A stretch of 64,000 nucleotides of DNA from Sugiyamaella lignohabitans (GCF_001640025.1 NC_031672.1:5332001-5396000); one strand, 5' to 3'. Positions 9,554 through 19,815 are shown, counted from the stretch's first letter. The notes: generated from the sequence alone by a model not told the origin. Translations and numbers: made by a program.

Positions 9554-11041
9554 ATGGGCTCAAATACTTTTGTCACAGTTAAGACTGCAAATGGTATTGA
9601 ATACCAACAGCCAACGGGGTTGTTTATCAATAACGAATTTGTTCCGTCCATTTCTGGAAAGAAGTTTGCTGTTGAGAACCCCTCCAATGAAGATCATATT
9701 GTTGATGTCTATGAAGCTGAAGAAGCTGATGTAGATGTTGCTGTTGATGCAGCTGAAAAAGTATTTGATTCTTGGGCTAATGAACAACCAAAGAAGCGTG
9801 GTCTTCTTTTGTCTCGCTTGGCCGATAAGATTGAGGAGCATGCTGATGTTCTTGCTGCCATTGAGTCAACAGATAATGGTAAAACTTTGAATATGGCAAA
9901 AGGTGACGTTGGGCTCGTTGTTGACGTTTTCCGTTTCTACGCAGGCTGGGCCGATAAGATTTACGGTGATGTTATTGAAACAGATCCAGACCACTTTTCT
10001 TATACTCGTCGCGAGCCACTTGGTGTTGTGGGTCAAATCATTCCTTGGAATTTCCCGCTATTGTTAGCTTCTTGGAAGTTGGGACCAGCTCTGGCAACAG
10101 GCAACACTGTTGTTCTGAAGTCGGCAGAATCTACTCCTCTATCAGCTCTATATCTTGCCAACCTTGTTAAGGAGGTTGGGTTCCCGCCGGGTGTTGTTAA
10201 TATTATCTCTGGTTTCGGAAAGACCGGCGCCTATATTGCTAGTCACATGAGAATTAAAAAGGTGGCTTTCACTGGGTCCACTGCAACTGGTAGATTTGTT
10301 ATGAAGGCTGCCGCCACTTCAAATTTGAAGAAAGTTACTCTCGAGTTAGGTGGTAAGTCTCCTCACATTATTTTTGAGGATGCCGATTTGGAGACCGCTG
10401 TGGAGGCTGTTCGTGTTGGAATTTTTTTCAACTCAGGAGAGGTATGCTGTGCTGGCTCCAGAATTTATGTTCATGAGTCAGTCTACGATGACGTTGTCAA
10501 ACTTTTCAAAGCGAAGGCAGAACAATCGGCTCCTGGTGATCCTTTCGAAAAGACTTCGTGGTATGGACCCCAAACTTCAAGGATTCAGTTGGATCGTATC
10601 TTGCAATACATTGAAGAGGGTAAGAAGGAAGGAGCTAAGCTGTTGACTGGTGGTAAAAGAATTGATCGAAAGGGCTATTACATCGAACCCACTATCTTTA
10701 CTGATGTTAATGAAAATATGAAGATAGTTAAGGAAGAGATTTTTGGACCAGTTGTGACTCTTACCAAATTTAAGACTGTCGATGAGGTATTACAAATGGC
10801 GCACGACACCCAATATGGTCTTGCCGCAGGAATTCATACTCAGAATCTGTCAAAAGCTCTCCATGTTGCCAATAGTCTTCACGCTGGTACTGTATGGATC
10901 AATACTTTCAACGATTTCCATGCCCAAGTTCCATTTGGAGGTTATAACCAGTCAGGTACTGGTAAGGAGATGGGTAAGGAGGGCCTTGATGCCTATACTC
11001 AAGTAAAGGCTGTTCGCATTGGAGGCATTACGAAACATTAA
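9554..11041 (+). CDS. NAD(P)-dependent aldehyde dehydrogenase, probably cytosolic
   Basis: Oxidises acetaldehyde or related aldehydes to acids. 495 residues from the ATG at 9554 (MGSNTFVTV). No mitochondrial presequence or C-terminal peroxisomal signal is seen, which suggests a cytosolic enzyme of the ALD2/3/6 type. Landmarks: [20 protein letters not shown], the cofactor loop FTGSTATGR, the general base Glu in [10 protein letters not shown], and the catalytic Cys in [13 protein letters not shown] near residue 300. The C-terminal family segment [15 protein letters not shown] is also present. Conserved leucines (PALATGN, VVLK) are encoded by CTG, showing the standard genetic code. The promoter has a TATA box and stress-type motifs. 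Confidence 0.93.
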   Translation: MGSNTFVTVKTANGIEYQQPTGLFINNEFVPSISGKKFAVENPSNEDHIVDVYEAEEADVDVAVDAAEKVFDSWANEQPKKRGLLLSRLADKIEEHADVLAAIESTDNGKTLNMAKGDVGLVVDVFRFYAGWADKIYGDVIETDPDHFSYTRREPLGVVGQIIPWNFPLLLASWKLGPALATGNTVVLKSAESTPLSALYLANLVKEVGFPPGVVNIISGFGKTGAYIASHMRIKKVAFTGSTATGRFVMKAAATSNLKKVTLELGGKSPHIIFEDADLETAVEAVRVGIFFNSGEVCCAGSRIYVHESVYDDVVKLFKAKAEQSAPGDPFEKTSWYGPQTSRIQLDRILQYIEEGKKEGAKLLTGGKRIDRKGYYIEPTIFTDVNENMKIVKEEIFGPVVTLTKFKTVDEVLQMAHDTQYGLAAGIHTQNLSKALHVANSLHAGTVWINTFNDFHAQVPFGGYNQSGTGKEMGKEGLDAYTQVKAVRIGGITKH

Positions 11042-12008
11042 GTGGTGAAAAATATGATTATTTAAACTTAGGCTAAGTAAATATGAATCCGTATACAAAA
11101 GCTCTGACGAGTTTCCCTATAATGGAAATTAACAAAAGGCTTTGTCGTCCAAAATACAATAACTTACGATCAAGTCTGCTTAGTCTCAACTGCCGAGTAT
11201 ATAGAGTTTAGAAGATGAGAAGGAGCCTTCTGACGAAGCATGCACAGACCCTAAGAGGGGCAAACAAGTAACTTTTATTTAAGGGGGGTTAAGATCTATT
11301 GCCAGCACTGGGATGATAATATCTGTTGCTGGGCAACAGGCATGCAAACCAACACACAAACTAATCCGTATGCACGACCGCAGGAGGGTGCAAAGCATTA
11401 CCGGTGCTGGGAAGAAAGGAGTTTTTGTATGCTACAGGGTCTGCCTCTTACAAAAAAAGAATTCAATCTTGTCATATTTCAGCTTTTTATCATCTATTAT
11501 CAGACTCACCAGGGCCCAGTTCTATGATGACCAGCGTAGGAACTGTGCATATAACCAAGAGCTGAGCTTTATTGCTAGGGGCAATGTTTTTAATCTCCTT
11601 CAAGGCTCTCTTTTCTGAAGCGAATATCTCCTTCTATATCCTTGATACATGTCTTTTCTTTTTTTGAATAATCAGTCTGTGTTCGTACTGTAGCAAGGTT
11701 TAGCAAGAGACCACCTTACTTAATCGAGCTAGACCATGCATGCATACGTTGACTATCTGTAATAAACGCGTCGATCAGTTACCAGTTCACGAAGAAAACC
11801 ACGGTTATCATGCAGGCAGGGATTAGATTTCTTAACGGCGAAGAAAAAAGAAAAATAACAGAAATAAACATCGAGAGTTATATAGGGGTATTCATTAATT
11901 CTTCCTAAATGGTTCTAGCTTAAAAATATGGGCGCAGATTCTCACTGACACCCAATACATGTCACTTCAGTTCACATTGAATACAGCATCGGAATGTTTG
12001 TCGGACAA
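11042..12008. other. intergenic, promoter of the giant repeat-protein gene
   Basis: About 1 kb between the aldehyde dehydrogenase stop and the TATA box at 12009. No open frame or RNA gene I can support. Confidence 0.45.
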
Positions 12009-12018
12009 TATATAAATA
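12009..12018 (+). promoter_or_regulatory. TATA box of the giant repeat-protein gene
   Basis: TATATAAATA lies about 470 bp before the ATG. That implies an unusually long leader, which contains three candidate introns (12136-12186, 12279-12350, 12404-12468). Confidence 0.5.
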
Positions 12019-12135
12019 CCCCTTTCCACTGCCAAATATCTAAATTGACAAACTTACCTTAAATAGTCCAATTGGCTGTTATTCCTCGATACCCAGTTAA
12101 CATTCACCTTTTTTCGGTAAAGTTTACTTTTGTTG

Positions 12136-12468
12136 GTATGTTCTAGATAACGTTTTTAAGGTACAAGGCAAGGTATTAACTTATAGACTTTATAACCATA
12201 GATTCTATTATCTTCTAAGTCTGAATTTGTTTATTATAGACAATTCGACTTTCACCAGTACAATAGTCAGAGTATTAAGTAAGTTCAATATTCATATGGT
12301 GTAATTTAATTCAAAGAAGGTGATCACTGATTTACTAACCTATCGCAAAGGTTTTAATCGAAGAATAGGTTTAGTCAACAAGAGAATCAGGGACAAGCGG
12401 TAGGTAAGTGAAGTTGGACAATTATTCCCAAAACTCTGCCTGACAATAACAGACTAACATTGCGCCAG
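12136..12468 (+). promoter_or_regulatory. three candidate leader introns of the giant repeat-protein gene
   Basis: Intron a: GTATGT at 12136 to GTATTAACTTATAG ending 12186 (51 nt). Intron b: GTAAGT at 12279 to TACTAACCTATCGCAAAG ending 12350 (72 nt). Intron c: GTAAGT at 12404 to GACTAACATTGCGCCAG ending 12468 (65 nt). Each pairs a consensus donor with a branch site 9-12 bases before the acceptor, the geometry of the coding introns elsewhere in the window. They lie upstream of the ATG and so would be 5' UTR introns. Confidence 0.5.
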
Positions 12469-12488
12469 TTTCCAGGGATCGTATTAAA

Positions 12489-15400
12489 ATGATCTACAGA
12501 AAGCTTACAGCTTACCTCTTTGTACTTCTTGTACTTGTGGCAGCAGTTCCATTAAACGTGAAGTACAACGAGTTCAATGAACATAAAAATTTACCAAACA
12601 TCCACAAAGGCGAACCCCAATTCAATTCTCCTGAGCATGGGACTTCTAATATCAAACCAGGGTCGAAAATTGAACCTCATTTTCCAGATGGCCATTCTCC
12701 TAAGAAGGACCAGCCATGGTCTCCAAACAAAGATGATTCTCACTCTGAACCTCATTTCCCAGATAGTCACTCACCCAACAAAGATGAGCCTTGGGATAGC
12801 GATCATTGGCCTGTAGATGAACCTAAAACGCCTCATAAAGGAGGATCCAAATCAAGTCCGAAATTATGGCCCTGGCCATGGAATCACAAACCTTCTACGA
12901 CTAAACATGTACAGAAACCTACCCCTACGCCAAAGAAGTGGCCTTGGCCTTGGCCCGTCAAACACACAACTACTTCCAAGCACCAAACTATCACTACTAA
13001 GATTTCTAAACCGACAACCATCAAACATTCTTCATCTGTTAAGAAGCCACTCACGACTAGTAAAAAGCACACAACATCTGAGAAGCAAGAGACTACCACA
13101 AAGCACTCCAGCTCCAAGAAACATACCAGTACAAGCCAGTCTCTAAGATCACTCAGTACATCGAGCAAGAAGCATTCGACGTCGAAGAAGCATAGCAGTT
13201 CGAAATCCTCCAAAAATGAGAGACCGACGACCAAACACACTTCAAAGCACACTACTAGTAAACACTCCACATCATCGAAGATAAACAAGCCTACTACCAC
13301 TTCACACTCAACGACTCATCGGCCGTTTAGTCATCCGATAAGTAGCAAGCACACTTCGTCTACTAAGCACACTACTTCGACTAAGCACACTTCTTCGACT
13401 AAGCACACTTCGTCTACTGAGCACACTTCTTCGACTAAGCACACTACTTCAACTAAACACACTTCATCATCCACGAAGCACACGACTAGTAGTAAACACT
13501 CCACATCGTCGAAGATAAACAAGCCTACTACCACTTCACACTCAACGACTCATAAGCCGTTTAGTCATCCGATAAGTAGTAAGCACACTTCTACTTCCAC
13601 GAAGCACACTTCTACTTCCACGAAGCACACTTCTACTTCCACGAAGCACACTTCTACTTCCACGAAGCATACTTCTACGTCTACGAAGCACACTTCTACT
13701 TCCACGAAGCATACTTCTACTTCCACGAAGCATACTTCTACGTCTACGAAGCACACTTCTACTTCCACGAAGCACACTTCTACGTCTACGAAGCACACTT
13801 CTACTTCCACGAAGCATACTTCTACGTCTACGAAGCACACTTCTACTTCCACGAAGCATACTTCTACGTCTACGAAGCACACTTCTACTTCCACCAAGCA
13901 CACTTCTACTTCCACGAAGCATACTTCAACGTCCACGAAGCATTCTTCGTCTACTAAGCACACTTCATCGTCCACGAAGCACACGACTAGTAGCAAACAC
14001 TCCACATCGTCGAAGATAAACAAGCCTACTACCACTTCGCACTCAACGACTCATCAGCCGTTTAGTCATCCGATAAGTAGTAAGCACACTTCTACTTCCA
14101 CGAAGCACACTTCTACGTCTACGAAGCACACTTCTACTTCCACGAAGCACACTTCTACTTCCACGAAGCACACTTCTACGTCCACGAAGCACACTTCTAC
14201 GTCCACGAAGCACACTTCTACGTCTACGAAGCACACTTCTACGTCTACGAAGCACACTTCTACGTCTACGAAGCACACTTCTACTTCCACGAAGCATACT
14301 TCTACGTCTACGAAGCACACTTCTACTTCCACCAAGCACACTTCTACTTCCACGAAGCATACTTCAACGTCCACGAAGCATTCTTCTACGTCTACGAAGC
14401 ACACTTCTACGTCTACGAAGCACACTTCTACGTCTACGAAGCACACTTCTACGTCTACGAAGCACACTTCTACGTCTACGAAGCACACTTCTACTTCCAC
14501 GAAGCACACTTCTACTTCCACGAAGCACACTTCTACTTCCACGAAGCACACTTCTACTTCCACGAAGCACACTTCTACTTCCACGAAGCACACTTCTACG
14601 TCTACGAAGCACACTTCTACTTCCACGAAGCACACTTCTACTTCCACGAAGCACACTTCTACGTCCACGAAGCACACTTCTACGTCCACGAAGCACACCT
14701 CTACTTCCACGAAGCACACTTCTTCGTCCACGAAGCATACTTCTACATCCACGAAGCACACTTCTACATCCACGAAGCACACTTCTACTTCCACGAAGCA
14801 CACTTCTACTTCCACGAAGCACACTTCTTCGTCCACGAAGCACACTTCTACGTCTACGAAGCACACTTCTACGTCTACGAAGCACACTTCTACGTCTACG
14901 AAGCACACTTCTACGTCTACGAAGCACACTTCTACTTCCACGAAGCACACTTCTACTTCCACGAAGCACACTTCTACTTCCACGAAGCACACTTCTTCGT
15001 CCACGAAGCATACTTCTACATCCACGAAGCACACTTCTACTTCCACGAAGCACACTTCTTCGTCCACGAAGCATACTTCTACATCCACGAAGCACACTTC
15101 TACTTCCACGAAGCACACTTCTACTTCCACCAAGGACACTTCTACTTCCACGAAGCATACTTCAACGTCCACGAAGCATTCTTCGTCTACTAAGCACACT
15201 TCATCGTCCACGAAGCACACGACTAGTAGCAAACACTCCACATCGTCGAAGATAAACAAGCCTACTACCACTTCGCACTCAACGACTCATCAGCCGTTTA
15301 GTCATCCGATAAGTAGTAAGCACACTTCTTCGTCCACGAAGCATACTTCTACATCCACGAAGCACACTTCTACTTCCACGAAGCACACTTCTACTTCCAC

Positions 15401-18400
15401 GAAGCACACTTCTACTTCCACGAAGCACACTTCTACTTCCACGAAGCACACTTCTACTTCCACGAAGCACACTTCTTCGTCCACGAAGCACACTTCTACT
15501 TCCACGAAGCACACTTCTTCGTCCACGAAGCATACTTCTACATCCACGAAGCACACTTCTTCTTCCACGAAGCATACTTCTACTTCCACGAAGCATACTT
15601 CTACTTCCACGAAGCATACTTCTACGTCCACGAAGCATACTTCAACGTCCACGAAGCACACTTCTACGTCCACGAAGCACACTTCTACGTCTACGAAGCA
15701 CACTTCTACATCCACGAAGCACACTACATCGACTAGTAGCAAGCACACTTCCTCCACTAGTAGTAAACACACTTCTACTTCAACTAGTAGTAAACACACC
15801 ACTTCGACTAGTAGCAAGCACACTACTTCAACTAGTAGTAAACACACCACTTCGACTAGTAGTAAGCACACTACTTCGACTAGTAGTAAACACACTTCTA
15901 CATCTACGAAGCACACTACTTCGACTAGTAGCAAGCACACTTCTACATCTACGAAGCACACTACTTCGACTACTAGTAAGCACACTTCTACTTCGACTAG
16001 TAGCAAGCACACTTCTACATCCACGAAGCACACTACATCGACTAGTAGCAAGCACACTTCTTCCACTAGTAGTAAACACACCACTTCGACTAGTAGTAAG
16101 CACACTACTTCGACTAGTAGTAAGCACACTTCTACTTCTACGAAGCACACTACATCGACTAGTAGCAAGCACACTTCTTCGACTAGTAGTAAGCACACTT
16201 CTTCGACTAGTAGTAAGCACACTTCTTCGACTAGTAGTAAGCACACTTCTTCGACTAGTAGTAAGCACACTTCTACTTCAACTAGTAGCAAGCACACTTC
16301 TACTTCGACTAGTAGTAAACACACTTCTACATCTACGAAGCACACTACTTCGACTAGTAGTAAGCACACTTCTACATCCACGAAGCACACTTCTTCCACT
16401 AGTAGTAAGCACACTTCTACTTCTACTAGTAGCAAGCACACCACTTCTACTAGTAGTAAGCACACTTCTACTTCAACTAGTAGTAAACACACTTCTACTT
16501 CGACTAGTAGTAAACACACTTCTACATCTACGAAGCACACTACTTCGACTAGTAGTAAGCACACTTCTACTTCTACGAAGCACACTTCTTCGACTAGTAG
16601 TAAGCACACTTCTACTTCTACGAAGCACACTACATCGACTAGTAGCAAGCACACTTCTTCCACTAGTAGTAAACACACTTCTACTTCAACTAGTAGTAAA
16701 CACACCACTTCGACTAGTAGCAAACACACATCTACTTCAACTAGTAGCAAGCACACTTCTTCCACTAGTAGTAAGCACACTTCTACTTCAACTAGTAGTA
16801 AGCACACTTCTACTTCTACTAGTAGCAAGCACACCACTTCTACTAGCAAACACACATCTACTTCAACTAGTAGCAAGCACACTTCTTCCACTAGTAGTAA
16901 GCACACTTCTACTTCGACCAGTAGTAAACACACTTCTACTTCAACTAGTAGCAAGCACACTTCTACATCCACGAAGCATAGTACATCTACAAGCCACCAG
17001 CCTTTCAGCCAACCTATCAGTACAAAGTCTTCAACAAAACACTCGACTTCATCAAAGACTACAAGTACCCATGTTACATCTAAGTCTACATCGACTTCGA
17101 CAAAACACAGTACGACAACCAAGTCCACCAGCAGTAAGGGTACCACCTCTAGGACCACTTCGAAGGCTACCACTACTTCAAAGACTACCTCGAAGTTGAC
17201 TTCTACTACTTTCAAGACTACCTCGAAGACTACAACCTCGAAGACAAGTTCTACATCTTCCAAGACTACTTCAAAGACTACTTCCACTTCCAAGACAACC
17301 TCGAAGACCAGTTCTACTACTTCCAAGACTACTTCCAAGACTACTTCCAAGACTACTTCCAAGACTACCTCGAAGACAAGTTCTACTACTTCCAAGACTA
17401 CTTCCAAGACTACCTCGAAGACAAGTTCTACTACTTCCAAGACAACCTCGAAGACCAGTTCTACTACTTCCAAGACTACTTCCAAGACTACTTCCAAGAC
17501 TACTTCCAAGACTACCTCGAAGACAAGTTCTACTACTTCCAAGACAACCTCGAAGACCAGTTCTACTACTTCCAAGACAACCTCGAAGACAAGTTCTACT
17601 ACTTCCAAGACAACCTCGAAGACCAGTTCTACTACTTCCAAGACTACTTCGAAGACAAGTTCTACTACGTCTAAGACAACCTCGAAGACAAGTTCTACTA
17701 CTTCCAAGACAACCTCGAAGACCAGTTCTACTACTTCCAAGACTACTTCGAAGACAAGTTCTACTACTTCCAAGACAACCTCGAAGACCAGTTCTACTAC
17801 TTCCAAGACTACTTCGAAGACAAGCTCTACTACGTCTAAGACTACTTCGAAGACCAGTTCTACTACTTCCAAGACTACTTCGAAGACCAGTTCTACTACG
17901 TCTAAGACTACTTCGAAGACCAGTTCTACTACTTCCAAGACAACCTCGAAGACCAGTTCTACTACTTCCAAGACTACTTCGAAGACAAGCTCTACTACGT
18001 CTAAGACTACTTCGAAGACCAGTTCTACTACTTCCAAGACTACTTCGAAGACAAGCTCTACTACGTCTAAGACTACTTCGAAGACCAGTTCTACTACTTC
18101 CAAGACAACCTCGAAGACAAGTTCTACTACTTCCAAGACAACCTCGAAGACCAGTTCTACTACTTCCAAGACTACTTCGAAGACAAGCTCTACTACGTCT
18201 AAGACTACTTCGAAGACCAGTTCTACTACTTCCAAGACTACTTCGAAGACCAGTTCTACTACGTCTAAGACTACTTCGAAGACCAGTTCTACTACTTCCA
18301 AGACTACTTCGAAGACAACCTCGAAGACAAGTTCTACTACTTCCAAGACAATCTCGAAGACAAGTTCTACTACTTCCAAGACTACTTCGAAGACCAGCTC

Positions 18401-19766
18401 TACTACTTCCAAGACAACCTCGAAGACCAGTTCTACTACTTCCAAGACAACCTCGAAGACCAGTTCTACTACTTCCAAGACTACTTCGAAGACAAGTTCT
18501 ACTACGTCTAAGACAACCTCGAAGACAAGTTCTACTACTTCCAAGACAACCTCGAAGACCAGTTCTACTACTTCCAAGACTACTTCGAAGACAAGTTCTA
18601 CTACTTCCAAGACAACCTCGAAGACCAGTTCTACTACTTCCAAGACTACTTCGAAGACAAGCTCTACTACGTCTAAGACTACTTCGAAGACCAGTTCTAC
18701 TACTTCCAAGACTACTTCGAAGACCAGTTCTACTACGTCTAAGACTACTTCGAAGACCAGTTCTACTACTTCCAAGACTACTTCGAAGACAACCTCGAAG
18801 ACAAGTTCTACTACTTCCAAGACAACCTCGAAGACAAGTTCTACTACGTCTAAGACTACGTCAACTTCCAAGTCTACTACTACAAGTTCCAAGTCAACTA
18901 CGACAACTAGTTCCAAATCCACTACTACGAGTTCCAAGTCTACATCTACCACTAGTTCCAAGTCAACTACTACGAGCTCCAAATCTACCACTAGTTCTAA
19001 GTCGACTACTTCTACTACAAGTTCTAAGTCGACTACTTCTACTACAAGCTCGAAGTCAACTACTTCTACTACAAGCTCGAAGTCAACTACTTCTACTACT
19101 AGTTCGAAGTCAACTACTTCTACTACTAGTTCGAAGTCAACTACTTCTACTACAAGTTCGAAGTCGACTACTTCTACTACAAGCTCGAAGTCAACTACTT
19201 CTACTACAAGTTCGAAGTCGACTACTTCTACTACAAGCTCGAAGTCAACTACTTCTACTACAAGCTCGAAGTCAACTACTTCTACTACTAGTTCGAAGTC
19301 AACTACTTCTACTACTAGTTCGAAGTCAACTACTTCTACTACAAGTTCGAAGTCGACTACTTCTACTACAAGCTCGAAGTCAACTACTTCTACTACAAGT
19401 TCGAAGTCGACTACTTCTACTACAAGCTCGAAGTCAACTACTTCTACTACTAGTTCGAAGTCGACTACTTCTACTACAAGCTCGAAGTCAACTACTTCTA
19501 CTACTAGTTCGAAGTCAACTACTTCTACTACTAGTTCGAAGTCAACTACTTCTACTACCAGTTCGAAGTCAACTACTTCTACTACTAGTTCGAAGTCAAC
19601 TACTTCTACTACCAGTTCCAAGTCTACGACTACTACAAGTTCGAAGTCAACTACTTCTACTACAAGCTCCAAGTCTACTTCTACTACAAGTTCTAAGTCC
19701 ACGACTACAACAAGCTCTAAATCCACCTCCACTACTAGTTCCAAGTCCACAGCAACCAAGCTCTAA
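12489..19766 (+). CDS. giant secreted Ser/Thr/Lys/His-rich tandem-repeat protein (mucin/adhesin-like)
   Basis: 2,425 residues as read. The N-terminus is a clear signal peptide (MIYRKLTAYLFVLLVLVAAV). About 140 residues of non-repeated His/Pro-rich sequence follow, with two copies of a PHFPDxHSPxKDxPW motif and two WPWPW motifs. The rest is tandem repeat: KHTSTST heptads, then KHTSTSTSS variants, then an 11-residue SKTTSKTSSTT unit, then a 9-residue SKSTTSTTS unit. Ser/Thr dominate, so heavy O-mannosylation in the secretory pathway is expected. Lys and His recur regularly and acidic residues are almost absent, making the protein strongly cationic, unlike typical flocculins. No lectin domain and no GPI signal are visible. 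The stop falls inside a repeat whose register continues in another frame to 19815, so the true C-terminus is uncertain. Codon variation between repeats is mostly synonymous. Function unknown; a wall-associated or secreted matrix protein is inferred. Confidence 0.8.
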   Translation: MIYRKLTAYLFVLLVLVAAVPLNVKYNEFNEHKNLPNIHKGEPQFNSPEHGTSNIKPGSKIEPHFPDGHSPKKDQPWSPNKDDSHSEPHFPDSHSPNKDEPWDSDHWPVDEPKTPHKGGSKSSPKLWPWPWNHKPSTTKHVQKPTPTPKKWPWPWPVKHTTTSKHQTITTKISKPTTIKHSSSVKKPLTTSKKHTTSEKQETTTKHSSSKKHTSTSQSLRSLSTSSKKHSTSKKHSSSKSSKNERPTTKHTSKHTTSKHSTSSKINKPTTTSHSTTHRPFSHPISSKHTSSTKHTTSTKHTSSTKHTSSTEHTSSTKHTTSTKHTSSSTKHTTSSKHSTSSKINKPTTTSHSTTHKPFSHPISSKHTSTSTKHTSTSTKHTSTSTKHTSTSTKHTSTSTKHTSTSTKHTSTSTKHTSTSTKHTSTSTKHTSTSTKHTSTSTKHTSTSTKHTSTSTKHTSTSTKHTSTSTKHTSTSTKHTSTSTKHSSSTKHTSSSTKHTTSSKHSTSSKINKPTTTSHSTTHQPFSHPISSKHTSTSTKHTSTSTKHTSTSTKHTSTSTKHTSTSTKHTSTSTKHTSTSTKHTSTSTKHTSTSTKHTSTSTKHTSTSTKHTSTSTKHTSTSTKHTSTSTKHSSTSTKHTSTSTKHTSTSTKHTSTSTKHTSTSTKHTSTSTKHTSTSTKHTSTSTKHTSTSTKHTSTSTKHTSTSTKHTSTSTKHTSTSTKHTSTSTKHTSTSTKHTSTSTKHTSSSTKHTSTSTKHTSTSTKHTSTSTKHTSTSTKHTSSSTKHTSTSTKHTSTSTKHTSTSTKHTSTSTKHTSTSTKHTSTSTKHTSTSTKHTSSSTKHTSTSTKHTSTSTKHTSSSTKHTSTSTKHTSTSTKHTSTSTKDTSTSTKHTSTSTKHSSSTKHTSSSTKHTTSSKHSTSSKINKPTTTSHSTTHQPFSHPISSKHTSSSTKHTSTSTKHTSTSTKHTSTSTKHTSTSTKHTSTSTKHTSTSTKHTSSSTKHTSTSTKHTSSSTKHTSTSTKHTSSSTKHTSTSTKHTSTSTKHTSTSTKHTSTSTKHTSTSTKHTSTSTKHTSTSTKHTTSTSSKHTSSTSSKHTSTSTSSKHTTSTSSKHTTSTSSKHTTSTSSKHTTSTSSKHTSTSTKHTTSTSSKHTSTSTKHTTSTTSKHTSTSTSSKHTSTSTKHTTSTSSKHTSSTSSKHTTSTSSKHTTSTSSKHTSTSTKHTTSTSSKHTSSTSSKHTSSTSSKHTSSTSSKHTSSTSSKHTSTSTSSKHTSTSTSSKHTSTSTKHTTSTSSKHTSTSTKHTSSTSSKHTSTSTSSKHTTSTSSKHTSTSTSSKHTSTSTSSKHTSTSTKHTTSTSSKHTSTSTKHTSSTSSKHTSTSTKHTTSTSSKHTSSTSSKHTSTSTSSKHTTSTSSKHTSTSTSSKHTSSTSSKHTSTSTSSKHTSTSTSSKHTTSTSKHTSTSTSSKHTSSTSSKHTSTSTSSKHTSTSTSSKHTSTSTKHSTSTSHQPFSQPISTKSSTKHSTSSKTTSTHVTSKSTSTSTKHSTTTKSTSSKGTTSRTTSKATTTSKTTSKLTSTTFKTTSKTTTSKTSSTSSKTTSKTTSTSKTTSKTSSTTSKTTSKTTSKTTSKTTSKTSSTTSKTTSKTTSKTSSTTSKTTSKTSSTTSKTTSKTTSKTTSKTTSKTSSTTSKTTSKTSSTTSKTTSKTSSTTSKTTSKTSSTTSKTTSKTSSTTSKTTSKTSSTTSKTTSKTSSTTSKTTSKTSSTTSKTTSKTSSTTSKTTSKTSSTTSKTTSKTSSTTSKTTSKTSSTTSKTTSKTSSTTSKTTSKTSSTTSKTTSKTSSTTSKTTSKTSSTTSKTTSKTSSTTSKTTSKTSSTTSKTTSKTSSTTSKTTSKTSSTTSKTTSKTSSTTSKTTSKTSSTTSKTTSKTSSTTSKTTSKTSSTTSKTTSKTTSKTSSTTSKTISKTSSTTSKTTSKTSSTTSKTTSKTSSTTSKTTSKTSSTTSKTTSKTSSTTSKTTSKTSSTTSKTTSKTSSTTSKTTSKTSSTTSKTTSKTSSTTSKTTSKTSSTTSKTTSKTSSTTSKTTSKTSSTTSKTTSKTSSTTSKTTSKTTSKTSSTTSKTTSKTSSTTSKTTSTSKSTTTSSKSTTTTSSKSTTTSSKSTSTTSSKSTTTSSKSTTSSKSTTSTTSSKSTTSTTSSKSTTSTTSSKSTTSTTSSKSTTSTTSSKSTTSTTSSKSTTSTTSSKSTTSTTSSKSTTSTTSSKSTTSTTSSKSTTSTTSSKSTTSTTSSKSTTSTTSSKSTTSTTSSKSTTSTTSSKSTTSTTSSKSTTSTTSSKSTTSTTSSKSTTSTTSSKSTTSTTSSKSTTSTTSSKSTTSTTSSKSTTSTTSSKSTTTTSSKSTTSTTSSKSTSTTSSKSTTTTSSKSTSTTSSKSTATKL
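13257..15320 (+). repeat. four copies of a SKINKPTTTSH spacer module between heptad blocks
   Basis: A module of about 100 bp encoding SSKINKPTTTSHSTTH followed by R, K or Q and then PFSHPISSKHTS recurs with its ATA codon at 13281, 13515, 14016 and 15252. A degenerate fifth version (HQPFSQPIST) lies near 16993. Together with the heptads it forms a higher-order repeat of growing length (about 234, 501 and 1,236 bp). Confidence 0.85.
13582..15727 (+). repeat. 21-bp tandem repeat coding for KHTSTST
   Basis: Roughly 90 units of a 21-bp repeat of the type AAG-CAC-ACT-TCT-ACT-TCC-ACG. Differences between units are mainly silent (CAC/CAT, TCC/TCG/TCT, ACG/ACT/ACA). The common amino-acid change is Ser for the middle Thr. 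Confidence 0.9.
15728..16975 (+). repeat. variable-length KHT(S/T)STSS repeats rich in ACTAGTAGT
   Basis: Units of 7-9 codons where an ACTAGTAGT/C (TSS) block is added to the KHT core. Order and length vary from unit to unit, unlike the regular heptad block before it. Confidence 0.8.
17162..18864 (+). repeat. 33-bp tandem repeat coding for SKTTSKTSSTT
   Basis: About 45 units, very regular, with occasional insertions of extra SKTT steps. Silent changes group into a few recurring variants (for example ACTTCGAAGACC versus ACCTCGAAGACA), as expected from unequal exchange or conversion. Confidence 0.85.
18865..19763 (+). repeat. 27-bp tandem repeat coding for SKSTTSTTS
   Basis: About 30 units of the TCG-AAG-TCA-ACT-ACT-TCT-ACT-ACT-AGT type. 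The edges of the block are less regular. The last unit is 2 bases short, which puts the stop codon at 19764. Confidence 0.85.
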
Positions 19767-19815
19767 GTCCACTACAACTACCAGCTCCAAGTCCACGTTA
19801 ATTACATTCGCTTAA

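Noticed and set aside
14066..15271. Long minus-strand frames opposite the KHTSTST block
   Set aside because: Shadow of the repeats; substitutions are silent in the sense frame and change antisense residues.
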